A stretch of 64,000 nucleotides of DNA from Anaerolineales bacterium. GTDB taxonomy: Bacteria > Chloroflexota > Anaerolineae > 4572-78 > J111. Each line of letters begins with the position of its first letter. Position 1 is the stretch's first letter. Shown piece after piece: positions 9,206-16,600 of the stretch. A model generated the notes under the pieces. That model did no database searches, was not told the origin of the DNA, and saw nothing but the letters and a program-made list of their open reading frames with translations. The stretch is taken from positions 186,001 to 250,000 of the forward strand of contig JACKAT010000001.1 of the NCBI GenBank assembly GCA_020634935.1, given 5' to 3'. The translations under genes were made by a program, and so were the position numbers.

Positions 9206-9255
9206 AACCGGCGGGTGGACTTTAATGACGTGAGGATAATTGAGGCTCTTCGCGT

Positions 9256-9477
9256 CTACAGCGGCCACGGCCAGCAATCTTCTAGAGCCACCGGTTCAGT
9301 GGGGTCAATATAGTCCAACACGCTATCTTTGAGGGAGTGCTGCACCGTTTTATTTTTCTCATCTGGCTCCCACGCCAGCACAATAATCTCAATTACCTCA
9401 CCAGCTTGAAAGGGCAGCGCTGCCAACTCCACTCGCCCATTTGGCGGCACAACTTTTTTCACTCGAAATGCCCGCAT
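9256..9477 (-). CDS. Small hypothetical protein, possible antitoxin-like
   Basis: A 73-residue protein beginning MRAFRVKKVVPPNGRVELAA. Its N-terminal half has the beta-strand pattern of small antitoxin/regulator proteins (a conserved opening strand, then VELAALPFQAGEVIEIIVL). It lies 9 bp downstream of the DUF2283 remnant at 9487-9678 on the same strand and has its own ribosome site (AGGAG, 7 bp before the ATG). The ending ALEDCWPWPL is acidic and aromatic. No toxin partner is adjacent. The assignment to an antitoxin class is a guess from size and context. Confidence 0.55.
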   Translation of the reverse strand: MRAFRVKKVVPPNGRVELAALPFQAGEVIEIIVLAWEPDEKNKTVQHSLKDSVLDYIDPTEPVALEDCWPWPL

Positions 9478-9486
9478 TGTCTGCTC

Positions 9487-9678
9487 CTATACGGGAGCCG
9501 GCTTGCGCTCGCTAAAGATGAGATTGGCAATAGGTAAAGCCAGAACCTCTAACCGTGACAAGTCAATCGATTTACTGGCATCTTCTATTTCAATACCAAT
9601 AACCTGATGGTGTTCATCAAAATCTAACACAATACCAGGAGCTACTTCTTCAGATTCAATACTGGTTCGGTCAACCAA
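9487..9678 (-). pseudogene. DUF2283 family protein lacking its N-terminus
   Basis: The sequence SEEVAPGIVLDFDEHHQVIG followed by IEIEDASK is the conserved body of DUF2283 proteins. The normal opening of about 15-20 residues (a pattern like KxxYDPExDALYI) is absent. Upstream in the same frame a stop codon is met at once, inside a copy of repeat A (9685-9790). The only possible start is a TTG at 9678 with no ribosome site. The simplest reading is that insertion of the repeat destroyed the 5' end. DUF2283 proteins are small and often lie beside DUF4258 toxins; none is present here. Confidence 0.65.
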
Positions 9679-9684
9679 TTTGAT

Positions 9685-9790
9685 TATGAGTTACGCAGTT
9701 CAAAAGGTGACAGTCACTTGGGTGTGACAAATCGACCTGTTAGAGCTAAACGGACGTTCATTTCCGGCAAAAAGTGACTGTCACCTTGTT
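9685..9790 (+). repeat. Repeat A copy that interrupts the DUF2283 gene
   Basis: TATGAGTTACGCAGTTCAAA, then GTGACAGTCACTTGGG, an internal segment with GACGTTCATTT, and AAAGTGACTGTCACC. The outer left end is the same TATGAGTTACGCAG edge seen at 3708 and, inverted, at 9052, which helps to set the element boundary. Confidence 0.75.
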
Positions 9791-9886
9791 TCAATACATA
9801 CTGAAAGACCATCTTATATTTCTCCACAACAATCACGCAATGTGATATAATTATCTTGAACAGTCGGCGCTCAGGCAAATAGGTAG

Positions 9887-9931
9887 GCCACCAGATGACA
9901 GTCACTTTCAAAGTGACTGTCACCTGGTGGC
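9887..9931. repeat. REP-like hairpin upstream of the RAYT gene
   Basis: A 45-bp palindrome. The left arm GCCACCAGATGACAGTCACT (plus TT) pairs with 9910-9931 at 21 of 22 positions around a single C. The apical GTGACAGTCACTTT part is shared with the hairpins at 10582-10626 and 14629-14675. The basal GCCACCAG / CTGGTGGC part is different but complementary. It ends 46 bp before the RAYT start codon. Confidence 0.85.
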
Positions 9932-9977
9932 CCGGCTGGTCGGCTCATTACTTCCCAAACAACTTAAAGGACACCCT

Positions 9978-10580
9978 ATGCCCCACGCTCGCAAAGACAA
10001 CATCGACTGGCTGCCGGATAACTATTACCACCTCTACAATCGCGGCGCGCGCCGCCTCACCATTTTTCCTGAAGAAGACAACTACCTGTTTGTGCTGCGC
10101 AAGGTGAAAAAATATTGTGCGGAATGCGACCTAACTCTCATCGCTTACTGCCTAATGCCCAACCACTATCATTTTCTCACTCGGCAAAATGGCGAACACC
10201 CTGCCGGCTTGCTGCCGCAGCGCGTCTTCAACAGCTACTCTAAAGCCTACAATAAAAAATACGAGCACAGCGGCACCCTGTTTGAGCGCCGCTTTCAAGC
10301 CAAGCATATTATTGACGATACCTACTTGCGCCACTTATGCCGGTATATTCACGCCAACCCGGTTAAGGATGGGCTGGTTGGCCGGTTGGAAGATTGGCCT
10401 TATTCCAATTACCCGGAATGGATGGACCTGCGGCCCGGCGCGCTGTTCGACTCCGCCTTTGTCGCGGATTTTTTTGAGAGTAAGGCCAGCTACAAAGCCT
10501 TTGTCCTGGATTTCCTGTCAACGCGCTATTTACCGGACGGGTTAGACTATTTAAATGACGACCCACCGGCCAATAAGTGA
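9978..10580 (+). CDS. RAYT (TnpA_REP-type) Y1 single-strand transposase
   Basis: A 200-residue HUH-superfamily nuclease related to IS200/IS605 TnpA. The HUH motif is NHYHFL at residues 62-67. The helix expected to hold the catalytic tyrosine is SYSKAYNKKYEHSG (Tyr-87 or Tyr-91), and the family signatures GTLFERRF and CRYIHANPVKDGLV follow. The start at 9978 is preceded by AAAGGA at a normal distance; an upstream in-frame ATG at 9927 lies inside the left hairpin and is unlikely. Known RAYTs bind and cleave REP palindromes and are thought to spread them. Here the gene sits exactly between two hairpins with the same core (9887-9931 and 10582-10626), and related palindromes occur at many other places in the window, which supports this role. 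All key residues look intact. Confidence 0.92.
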   Translation: MPHARKDNIDWLPDNYYHLYNRGARRLTIFPEEDNYLFVLRKVKKYCAECDLTLIAYCLMPNHYHFLTRQNGEHPAGLLPQRVFNSYSKAYNKKYEHSGTLFERRFQAKHIIDDTYLRHLCRYIHANPVKDGLVGRLEDWPYSNYPEWMDLRPGALFDSAFVADFFESKASYKAFVLDFLSTRYLPDGLDYLNDDPPANK

Positions 10581-10581
10581 C

Positions 10582-10626
10582 GCCAATCAGTGACAGTCAC
10601 TTTCAAAGTGACTGTCACTGATTGGC
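10582..10626. repeat. REP-like hairpin downstream of the RAYT gene
   Basis: A perfect palindrome with 22-bp arms: 10582-10603 begins GCCAATCAGTGACAGTCACT and pairs with 10605-10626 around a single C. It starts one base after the transposase stop codon and ends three bases before the stop codon of the converging restriction gene, so it may also act as a bidirectional terminator. Confidence 0.87.
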
Positions 10627-10629
10627 CAC

Positions 10630-13600
10630 CTACACCTCGCCATACCGATACTTGGTACTGGTCTCAATCAGCCCGATCTCGTCCGGCGATAAATCGAACA
10701 GCGCGTACACCCGCGCGTTCAACAGCGTCTCCAGCCGCACGATCTCTTGGGTGTAGGCCCGATGCTTGGCCGCGCGATCCGTCAACCACGCCTCCCACTC
10801 ATCCCGCTCGCCGAGCGCAATATCCCGCTTGTAAACCTTCTTGATTTCCGCCCGAAACGCCCCGAACTTCAAGGCCCACCACGCGGTGAGTTTTTGATTG
10901 AGCGGCTTATCCGGCGACCCCAAATCCGCTTGGATGCGGTGCCAACTTTGGCGATGCAGTTGATACCGGGCTTTAGCCTGCTCCGTAAGTTGCAGCGCCA
11001 GTTCGCCCAGGGCTTCGCGGTCGGCGGTTTTTGGAGAAGGAACGGGTAATGGTCGAATGAATTGATCAAATAATCTATAACGTAATAAACCAGCCCGTTC
11101 ACCTAACGTAGTAGATGTGATTGAAATTAAGAACCAAGCACAACGCGATGATAAATATCCAAGCAACCACATCTCTTCAAAAGTGATAATGTAACCTGTG
11201 TTAATTACATAGTACCCAGTCTCATCCCAAGAAAATCTAGGATATTTAGCTATATCAGGATAAACAATTTTTGGTTTTTTAAAATTTTCATAATAGTCAC
11301 AGGGGCGCAATTCCCACCAGTACTCACCCTGATCATATCTTTTTTTTGCTTCTTGTGAATAATTACTTAAGTGGCTAGCTATCGAGGGATGGCTGTTAGA
11401 TAGGTGCTCCCAGGCATCTGACTCATTCAAATTATTCCCAAATTTTTCACTGGTCCAGCCGGAAGGAATAACAATAAGCCATAGCTCCTCATTAGCTTGG
11501 TACCAAGGTCTCAAATCTGTACCGCGAATTAAAGGCTTAATTAATTCGCTGCAAGTGGGGTCATCTTGTATTAATTGATCGTGTAAATTTTTATCAACAA
11601 CAAAAGCCTTATTAAGTCCGGTTTTTATACCAAAAAAAATTTCCCCATTAACTACATCGCCCAATGGCTTACCGTGTTGGAGCAGTTTTGCTATTATTCC
11701 CCGTTCATCTTTACTCTGAAGTTGCCAACCTGTATCAGGTTGATCGTGAAAAGAAAGGGTTGAAAGCTTATTCTCTACTTCTTGCTCAAATCCTTTTAAC
11801 TCTTCACCTCGTGTAAAAACTGCAATTTGACCAGAATGATCTTCAGGCGGAAGCTCACGCCGTACAATATGGATAGCCGGATATAAATCAGGCGCGTCGG
11901 CAAAAACCCGATTATCGCCTAAATCCACCAACGTTTCGATTGTCGTTTGGGTGCGGAGATAACGGCGTAAGGCGGTGGCATAATTGGCTCGCAGCCAACT
12001 GTTGCTGCTGATGTAAGCCAGCCGTCCCCCGTGCCGCAGCAGATGTAAGCCCTGTCCAAAAAAGTAGACGAACAAATCGGCGGTTCCGGCGTAAACTTCG
12101 GAGAACTGTTCGCTGAAGTAGCCTTTGACATCCCCCAACTCCTCCTGCCGCACATACGGCGGGTTGCCGATGACGGCGTCGAAACCGGCGGCGGCGTCGA
12201 GCCGGCCGTGGCGGTCGAAGAACACTTCGGGGAACTCCAGCTCCCAATGGAAGAAGCGCAGGCGGCCGGCCAGCGTGTCGGCCTGGTCAAAGATGGCGTC
12301 GTAGGCGGGCAGGGGCAAGCCGCCCTTGGTCAGGAAATTGACCAGCGGCGGCCACAGCCGGTCGTCCATGGTCAGCCCAAATTGGCGGGCGGTCCAGACA
12401 TCGGCCAGTTGGCGGGCTTTGGCCGTGACCTCATCGACCACCTGGCGGTAAACGGCTTCGGCCTCTTGAATTTCGGTCAGGGTGTTGCCCTTCAAATGCT
12501 CAATCTGGTCCATAAAGTTGGTGGCCGTCCGCATCGAGCCGGCAAAGGCGCTGTCGTCCAGCATGGAGATCTGCCCGGCGGCCCGCTGCTCCGCTTCGGT
12601 CTTCTGACGCTGCTTGGCCTGGCGTTTTTGCCCGGCGCTCTGCGCGTTGAGCGGCAAATCCGCCACCCGCGTGCCAATCAGGCTGTTGCCGCAGCGCAGG
12701 TGGTGATCGAGAAAGCTGAGCGGTTTGCCCTGGGCCACGGTCGTCAACCACAGGCTGAGTTTGGCTAACTCGACCGCCAGCGGGTTAATATCGACGCCGT
12801 AGATGCAGGCTTGCACCACCCGCCGCCGCCAGTAGGCCAAATCGCTTTCAAAGGCCGCTTCGGGCGGGGTGGGCAGCTCCAACTGCACCAGATAGCGGGC
12901 GATCACGTCGGTCGCCTCCACCAGGAAATGGCCCGACCCCATGCTGGGATCCAGCACGTTAAGGCGCAGCGCGGCCTGCTCCAGCCCGGCCGGATCGCTA
13001 ATGCGGCCCTGGTCGTCGCTGTATTGGCGGCGCAGATCGTCCAGCAGCGGCTGCACCGTTTGGGCCACGATATATTTGACGATGTAATCCGGGGTGTAGT
13101 ACGACCCGGTGGCTTTGCGCTCGCCTTTATCGGTGATGAGGTACACCTCGCCGGGGTTGATGTCGGCTGAAATCTCGGATGAAACCCCGGACGAAACCTC
13201 GGATGAAACCTCACAGGTTTCTAAAACCTGTGAGGTTTGCGGCTGCGCCGCGCTCACCGCCTCATACACCTCGCGCCCCTTCTCCACCCGCACGGCCAGC
13301 GGGGCGGCGGCCACCCGCAGGTGATATTCCAGCAGCCCTTCGTAAATGCTGCCCAAATGGCGAATCTCCAAATCGCGATAATCGACAAAGGCGCGCTGGC
13401 CTTGCGGATCGGGCGCGCGGGCCAGCAGGTCGATGGCCTGCCGCAGATGCAGATCGCCCACCTGGTACTGCCCTAAAAACGCGCCGATTTTGGCTTTGAA
13501 CAGCCCGCCATTGTAAGCCGGCACGGCCAAATCGGGGTTGCCCTGGTCGATCACCTGCCACAACTGGCGCAACTGCTGCCAGAAAGTGGTCATCGACGCC

Positions 13601-14592
13601 GCCGCCGGTTGGCCCTGCGTTAACTCGCGCACAATGCGCCGCTTGAGGGCGTCCAGGCTGTAGCTGGCGGTATAGAGCCGGTTGGCGGGCACGGGCAGCA
13701 GGCCCCGGCTTTCGGCGTAAAGAATGAACAGCAGCCGGTACAGCACAATCAAGCTGTTGTCGAAGATGGCTTGCAGCGTCGCCGGCGTCGGGTCGAGCCG
13801 GTTGGCCGGCAAATCTAAAAAGCCCTGGGCCAGATACCGCAGCGCCTCGTACACCTGCTCTTTGAGGGTGTCGCTGACGCCCCGGCTGTAGGCCCGGCTT
13901 TGGGCCAGCACCCGCTGCAGAAACGATTCGCGGCCGGGCGGCGCGATAAAGGCTTCGCGCCGGAAAAAGAGGGCGAAATATTTGAAGGCGTCGGCATTCT
14001 GCTGCTCGATCAGGGCCGGCAGATCGACTTCGTAATAAACATCCAGCTTTTCGGCGGTGTCGCGCTGGACCAGCCGCCACTGCCGCCCGTTGGTCAGGAT
14101 GCCCCAATCGAGCCCGCTGTAATTGAGGTAAACGTAGATTTGCAGGCTGGGATTATCGCTCAGCACCTTGGCCCGGCCCACGCCCCGGTCTAAATCCCGC
14201 GCCCAGGCTTTGGCGTCGGCCACGGCCAGCGCCCCGGCCAGATCGGCGGCGTTCAAGGCGCGGTTGGGGGCGGCTTGGCGGGCGGCCTCGGTGGGATAGA
14301 GCACATAGTCCGGCTGGCGGGTGCCAAACGGCGTTTGCAGCGCCACCTGCACGGTGAAATGATGGCCCAACGCCGCCAGCACCGGCCTGATCCAATCGGC
14401 CTCGGTTTGGGCTTCGTTCGGCGCGCCGGGGTTGAACGCGCGCCAGACATCGGTCAGTTGGGCCAGCAGCGGTCTAACATCGCTAGACCATTCGGGCTGC
14501 TCGGCCAGGCGATGGTTGAGAAAGTAGTCGGAGAAGAGAAAATGATTGCGGTGCGTTTCGCCGGGGAGGGATAGTTGGGTCGGGTTGGTCAT
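10630..14592 (-). CDS. Type IIG restriction-modification enzyme (Eco57I-like)
   Basis: A single large protein of 1320 residues that should cut DNA and methylate adenine. The N-terminal part resembles a nuclease domain (PDYVLY near residue 94). The methyltransferase follows, with SAM site LDPSMGSGHFLVEA near 545 and catalytic GNPPYVRQEE near 807. The C-terminal third (about 907-1180) should be the DNA recognition domain. I place the start at the ATG at 14592, which follows GGAGCG; an in-frame ATG at 14634 lies near a hairpin and lacks a site. Two oddities stand out: the stretch at 11050-11870 encoding the recognition domain is much richer in A+T than the rest, and a perfect palindrome at 13206-13238 lies in frame in a linker. 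BREX PglX is an alternative family, but no brx/pgl genes are adjacent. No separate methylase or specificity gene is present. Confidence 0.88.
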   Translation of the reverse strand: MTNPTQLSLPGETHRNHFLFSDYFLNHRLAEQPEWSSDVRPLLAQLTDVWRAFNPGAPNEAQTEADWIRPVLAALGHHFTVQVALQTPFGTRQPDYVLYPTEAARQAAPNRALNAADLAGALAVADAKAWARDLDRGVGRAKVLSDNPSLQIYVYLNYSGLDWGILTNGRQWRLVQRDTAEKLDVYYEVDLPALIEQQNADAFKYFALFFRREAFIAPPGRESFLQRVLAQSRAYSRGVSDTLKEQVYEALRYLAQGFLDLPANRLDPTPATLQAIFDNSLIVLYRLLFILYAESRGLLPVPANRLYTASYSLDALKRRIVRELTQGQPAAASMTTFWQQLRQLWQVIDQGNPDLAVPAYNGGLFKAKIGAFLGQYQVGDLHLRQAIDLLARAPDPQGQRAFVDYRDLEIRHLGSIYEGLLEYHLRVAAAPLAVRVEKGREVYEAVSAAQPQTSQVLETCEVSSEVSSGVSSEISADINPGEVYLITDKGERKATGSYYTPDYIVKYIVAQTVQPLLDDLRRQYSDDQGRISDPAGLEQAALRLNVLDPSMGSGHFLVEATDVIARYLVQLELPTPPEAAFESDLAYWRRRVVQACIYGVDINPLAVELAKLSLWLTTVAQGKPLSFLDHHLRCGNSLIGTRVADLPLNAQSAGQKRQAKQRQKTEAEQRAAGQISMLDDSAFAGSMRTATNFMDQIEHLKGNTLTEIQEAEAVYRQVVDEVTAKARQLADVWTARQFGLTMDDRLWPPLVNFLTKGGLPLPAYDAIFDQADTLAGRLRFFHWELEFPEVFFDRHGRLDAAAGFDAVIGNPPYVRQEELGDVKGYFSEQFSEVYAGTADLFVYFFGQGLHLLRHGGRLAYISSNSWLRANYATALRRYLRTQTTIETLVDLGDNRVFADAPDLYPAIHIVRRELPPEDHSGQIAVFTRGEELKGFEQEVENKLSTLSFHDQPDTGWQLQSKDERGIIAKLLQHGKPLGDVVNGEIFFGIKTGLNKAFVVDKNLHDQLIQDDPTCSELIKPLIRGTDLRPWYQANEELWLIVIPSGWTSEKFGNNLNESDAWEHLSNSHPSIASHLSNYSQEAKKRYDQGEYWWELRPCDYYENFKKPKIVYPDIAKYPRFSWDETGYYVINTGYIITFEEMWLLGYLSSRCAWFLISITSTTLGERAGLLRYRLFDQFIRPLPVPSPKTADREALGELALQLTEQAKARYQLHRQSWHRIQADLGSPDKPLNQKLTAWWALKFGAFRAEIKKVYKRDIALGERDEWEAWLTDRAAKHRAYTQEIVRLETLLNARVYALFDLSPDEIGLIETSTKYRYGEV
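13206..13238. repeat. Perfect palindrome inserted in frame in the type IIG gene
   Basis: AAACCTCACAGGTTT at 13206-13220 is the exact inverse of 13224-13238, with a 3-bp loop CTA. On the minus strand it is translated as QTSQVLETCEV. Next to it three 12-bp units (CGGATGAAACCC and variants, 13178-13213) encode a repeated S-S-E/G-V. Both lie in a linker (about residues 451-475) before the methyltransferase. Confidence 0.85.
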
Positions 14593-14617
14593 AACGCGCT
14601 CCGGTGAGTGGTCATTA

Positions 14618-14700
14618 AGCCAAGCCGTGGCCAACAGGTGACAGTCACTTCTAAAGTGACTGTCACCTGTTGGCCATGCTCAGTTGGCCACGGCTTGGCT
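14618..14700. repeat. Nested palindromes upstream of the type IIG gene
   Basis: The inner hairpin has perfect 22-bp arms (14629-14650 and 14654-14675) with apex GTGACAGTCACTT and base GGCCAACAG. The outer 18-bp pair AGCCAAGCCGTGGCCAAC (14618-14635) and its exact inverse at 14683-14700 shares bases with the inner left arm, so two folds compete. It lies 26 bp upstream of the restriction gene's start codon. Confidence 0.85.
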
Positions 14701-15004
14701 CATTTTTTGGCTTAATTCAGTATATCACACCAGCCAGGAATATGTAAAGCATCGCCGTGGGGGCGAACCCGACATCTCGCATCGCTGAGGCCGCTGAAGG
14801 CGCTGAAACCGCTGATGTTTCAACCGAATATGTCATTAACTGTCACTTCTTGGACGGCCGCCGTCACCCGATGGCGGTTCAGCGACCTCATTTTTTCTCA
14901 GCGTCTTCAGCGATTCGAGCTGGCCCCCCAAATGAAATGCTCCCGGCGAGGATAATTGGTCAGGGGAATCGTAATTTTGCACGTAAAAACAGGGTTTAAA
15001 GAAA
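14701..15004. other. Gene-free stretch with short GCTGA-rich repeats
   Basis: No supported gene. The segment holds several copies of GCTGA/TCAGC motifs (near 14785-14815 and 14876-14920) that could pair, and no sign of coding on either strand. Confidence 0.5.
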
Positions 15005-15126
15005 TTTAGGGGCGATTTTTGATAAAAAACAGGGGTTAAAAAAAAAAAGAGGGCGATTTTTGATAAAAAACGGGGGTAGAAAAAAAAAAGAAGGCGATTT
15101 TTGATAAAAAACGGGGGTTGAAAAAA
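15005..15126 (+). repeat. A-rich minisatellite, first block (three units)
   Basis: Three units of about 40 bp, each with GGCGATTTTTGATAAAAAAC, then GGGGTT/GGGGTA and a run of 9-11 A. Between units only the length of the A run and one or two bases change. Confidence 0.85.
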
Positions 15127-15129
15127 AAA

Positions 15130-15234
15130 GAACAGGATTTACACCATCCATCCCACTTTTGACAGCCCAACATTAAACCGTGGAAACGTGAAGATGACGG
15201 AAGATCGACCCCATAATCGACAGGATTGACACGA
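15130..15234 (+). repeat. 105-bp direct repeat, first copy
   Basis: Identical over 105 bp to 15501-15605. It starts GAACAGGATTTACACC and ends GGATTGACACGA, and contains the left half of repeat C from 15175. Confidence 0.9.
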
Positions 15235-15500
15235 AAAAAAAGAAGGCGATTTTGATAAAACAGGGGTAGAAAAAAAAAAGGCGAAAAAAGTTTGTTAAAA
15301 AAAAAAAAGTTGAGGCGATTTTTGATAAAAACACGGAAGGCGATTTTTGATAAAAAACGGGGGTTGAAAAAAAAAAAGAAGGCGATTTTTGATAAAAAAC
15401 GGGGGTTGAAAAAAAAAAGGAGGCGATTTTTGATAAAAAACGAGGGTTGAAAAAAAAAAGAAGGCGATTTTTGATAAAAAACGGGGGTGTGAACGAAAAA
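15235..15500 (+). repeat. A-rich minisatellite, second block (six units)
   Basis: Five clear and one degenerate unit of the same 40-bp repeat as at 15005-15126, the first two shortened. On the minus strand the units read as a Phe-rich 13-residue period, which is a by-product of the repeat. Confidence 0.85.
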
Positions 15501-15605
15501 GAACAGGATTTACACCATCCATCCCACTTTTGACAGCCCAACATTAAACCGTGGAAACGTGAAGATGACGGAAGATCGACCCCATAATCGACAGGATTGA
15601 CACGA
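15501..15605 (+). repeat. 105-bp direct repeat, second copy
   Basis: Identical to 15130-15234. Together the two copies bracket the second minisatellite block, as expected from a tandem duplication of about 371 bp or recombination between repeats. Confidence 0.9.
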
Positions 15606-15833
15606 TGGCACTGGGTCCGTAAGATGGGGGATGATAGAGAACAGATAAAATCAGCCACGAATTACACCAATTAACACGAATAAAAAAATAAAATGAGTGA
15701 AAATTCGGGTCATTCGTGGCTTAAAAACCTCTTCCCATGGTGCGGACCCAGTGCCTGACACGATTATCACAATTTTATCAGTCATAATTCGGTAAATCTT
15801 GTAAATCCTGTCTAAATTTTTTCACCACGGTTT
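15546..15833 (+). mobile_element. Repeat C (TIR AAACCGTGG) carrying a nested insertion
   Basis: The ends AAACCGTGG (15546-15554) and CCACGGTTT (15825-15833) are inverted copies. Removing the nested element at 15607-15755 and one copy of its target duplication leaves about 130 bp, the same as the intact copy at 35494-35624 (131 bp). No coding capacity. Confidence 0.75.
15607..15755 (+). mobile_element. 149-bp MITE with 13-bp TIR and 9-bp target duplication
   Basis: GGCACTGGGTCCG at 15607-15619 is the exact inverse of CGGACCCAGTGCC at 15743-15755. TGACACGAT stands on both sides (15598-15606 and 15756-15764). The interior has a further AGCCACGAA / TTCGTGGCT pair and matches, inverted, the sequence at 15856-15887. 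It carries no gene, so it must be moved by a transposase elsewhere. Confidence 0.87.
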
Positions 15834-16033
15834 AGTGCAGAGCTACCCCACTTTTTTAGCCACGAATGACCCGAATTTTCACTCATTATTTCTTGTTTTT
15901 CGGGTTAGTTCGGTCGTAGTTGTCAATGACCTGCTGCAAAAAATAGACAACAACGGGTTGACGAAAAGAGTGGATTTTTGTTTGTCTTATCCGTTTATTG
16001 CCACAATCCGCTGTTGTTTTATTGAGGCAACAT

Positions 16034-16165
16034 CAAACACTACCTTTGCACTTTAAAGTATTTTGGCCAGAAACCCGGTTTTTGAGGCCTAATTGAGAAC
16101 CTTTCGAGGCAAAAACCCCCTCTTTTTAACGCTAAAAAACCGGGTTTCTAAAAAAGTGCAAACAT
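16034..16165 (-). repeat. Dispersed repeat E, copy 3 (reverse orientation)
   Basis: CACTACCTTTGCACTTTAAAG, then CCAGAAACCCGGTTTTTGAG and the inverted AAAAAACCGGGTTTCT. It is longer than the copy at 3611 because of an internal segment near 16110-16125. Confidence 0.6.
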
Positions 16166-16231
16166 AGTGATCAAATTGCCCCTCCATTTTTCGGGTTAAT
16201 TCGTGCCATTCGTGGCTGGTTTTGTTCTTAT

Positions 16232-16314
16232 TAGGCGTTACGCCGTTCAAAAGGTGACAGTCACTTTCAAAGTGACTGTCACCTTGTTCATTACACCCAA
16301 CTGCCTAAGTCCTA
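16232..16314 (+). repeat. Repeat A, short form inside full outer ends
   Basis: The ends TAGGCGTTACGCCGTT and AACTGCCTAAGTCCTA are inverted copies with a few mismatches. The interior is only the hairpin GTGACAGTCACTTTCAAAG with its partner, the same apex as around the RAYT gene. It links the long (about 125 bp) and short (about 45 bp) forms. Confidence 0.8.
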
Positions 16315-16600
16315 CTTATGATGGACCAACGGCCTAAGTTCTGTAGGAATGAAAAATAACTTGGGCAACCTCGCCATCCCCACCCGGTAGAGTTCGGTCT
16401 GATGCTATTGCAACAGATGAAACAGATGTTAGTTAGTGCAACCAATACTCAAACTCCTTTCTTATGGTTCTTAAATGTGTCCCCTATCCCGTTCTGTTAG
16501 AATCGGCTTATGTAAGTTGATTGGATCGTGTGAAATTAAGTGACTGTCACTCAAAATTAACAACTAAAAATGATTTAATCGTAAACCAAGGAGTGTTGCG
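16315..16600. other. Gene-free stretch with one solo REP core
   Basis: No supported gene. A lone AGTGACTGTCACT palindrome lies at 16539-16551. A strong ribosome site (CCAAGGAG, 16586-16593) serves the small reading frame at 16601. Confidence 0.5.

Noticed and set aside
13262..14107. 281-residue open frame inside the restriction gene
   Set aside because: An out-of-frame shadow on the same strand, rich in Ala, Arg and Pro as expected from GC-rich DNA read in the wrong frame.
10630..14592. BREX or DISARM locus around the methyltransferase
   Set aside because: No brx, pgl, drm or helicase genes are adjacent, and the protein carries its own nuclease-like N-terminus, which fits type IIG.
15005..15490. 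CRISPR-like array in the A-rich repeats
   Set aside because: The units are contiguous and differ only in homopolymer length and one or two bases. There are no unique spacers of constant length and no cas genes.
15173..15658. Phe-rich protein on the minus strand of the minisatellite
   Set aside because: The 13-residue period is the translation of the 40-bp repeat. There is no ribosome site, and composition is set by the A runs.
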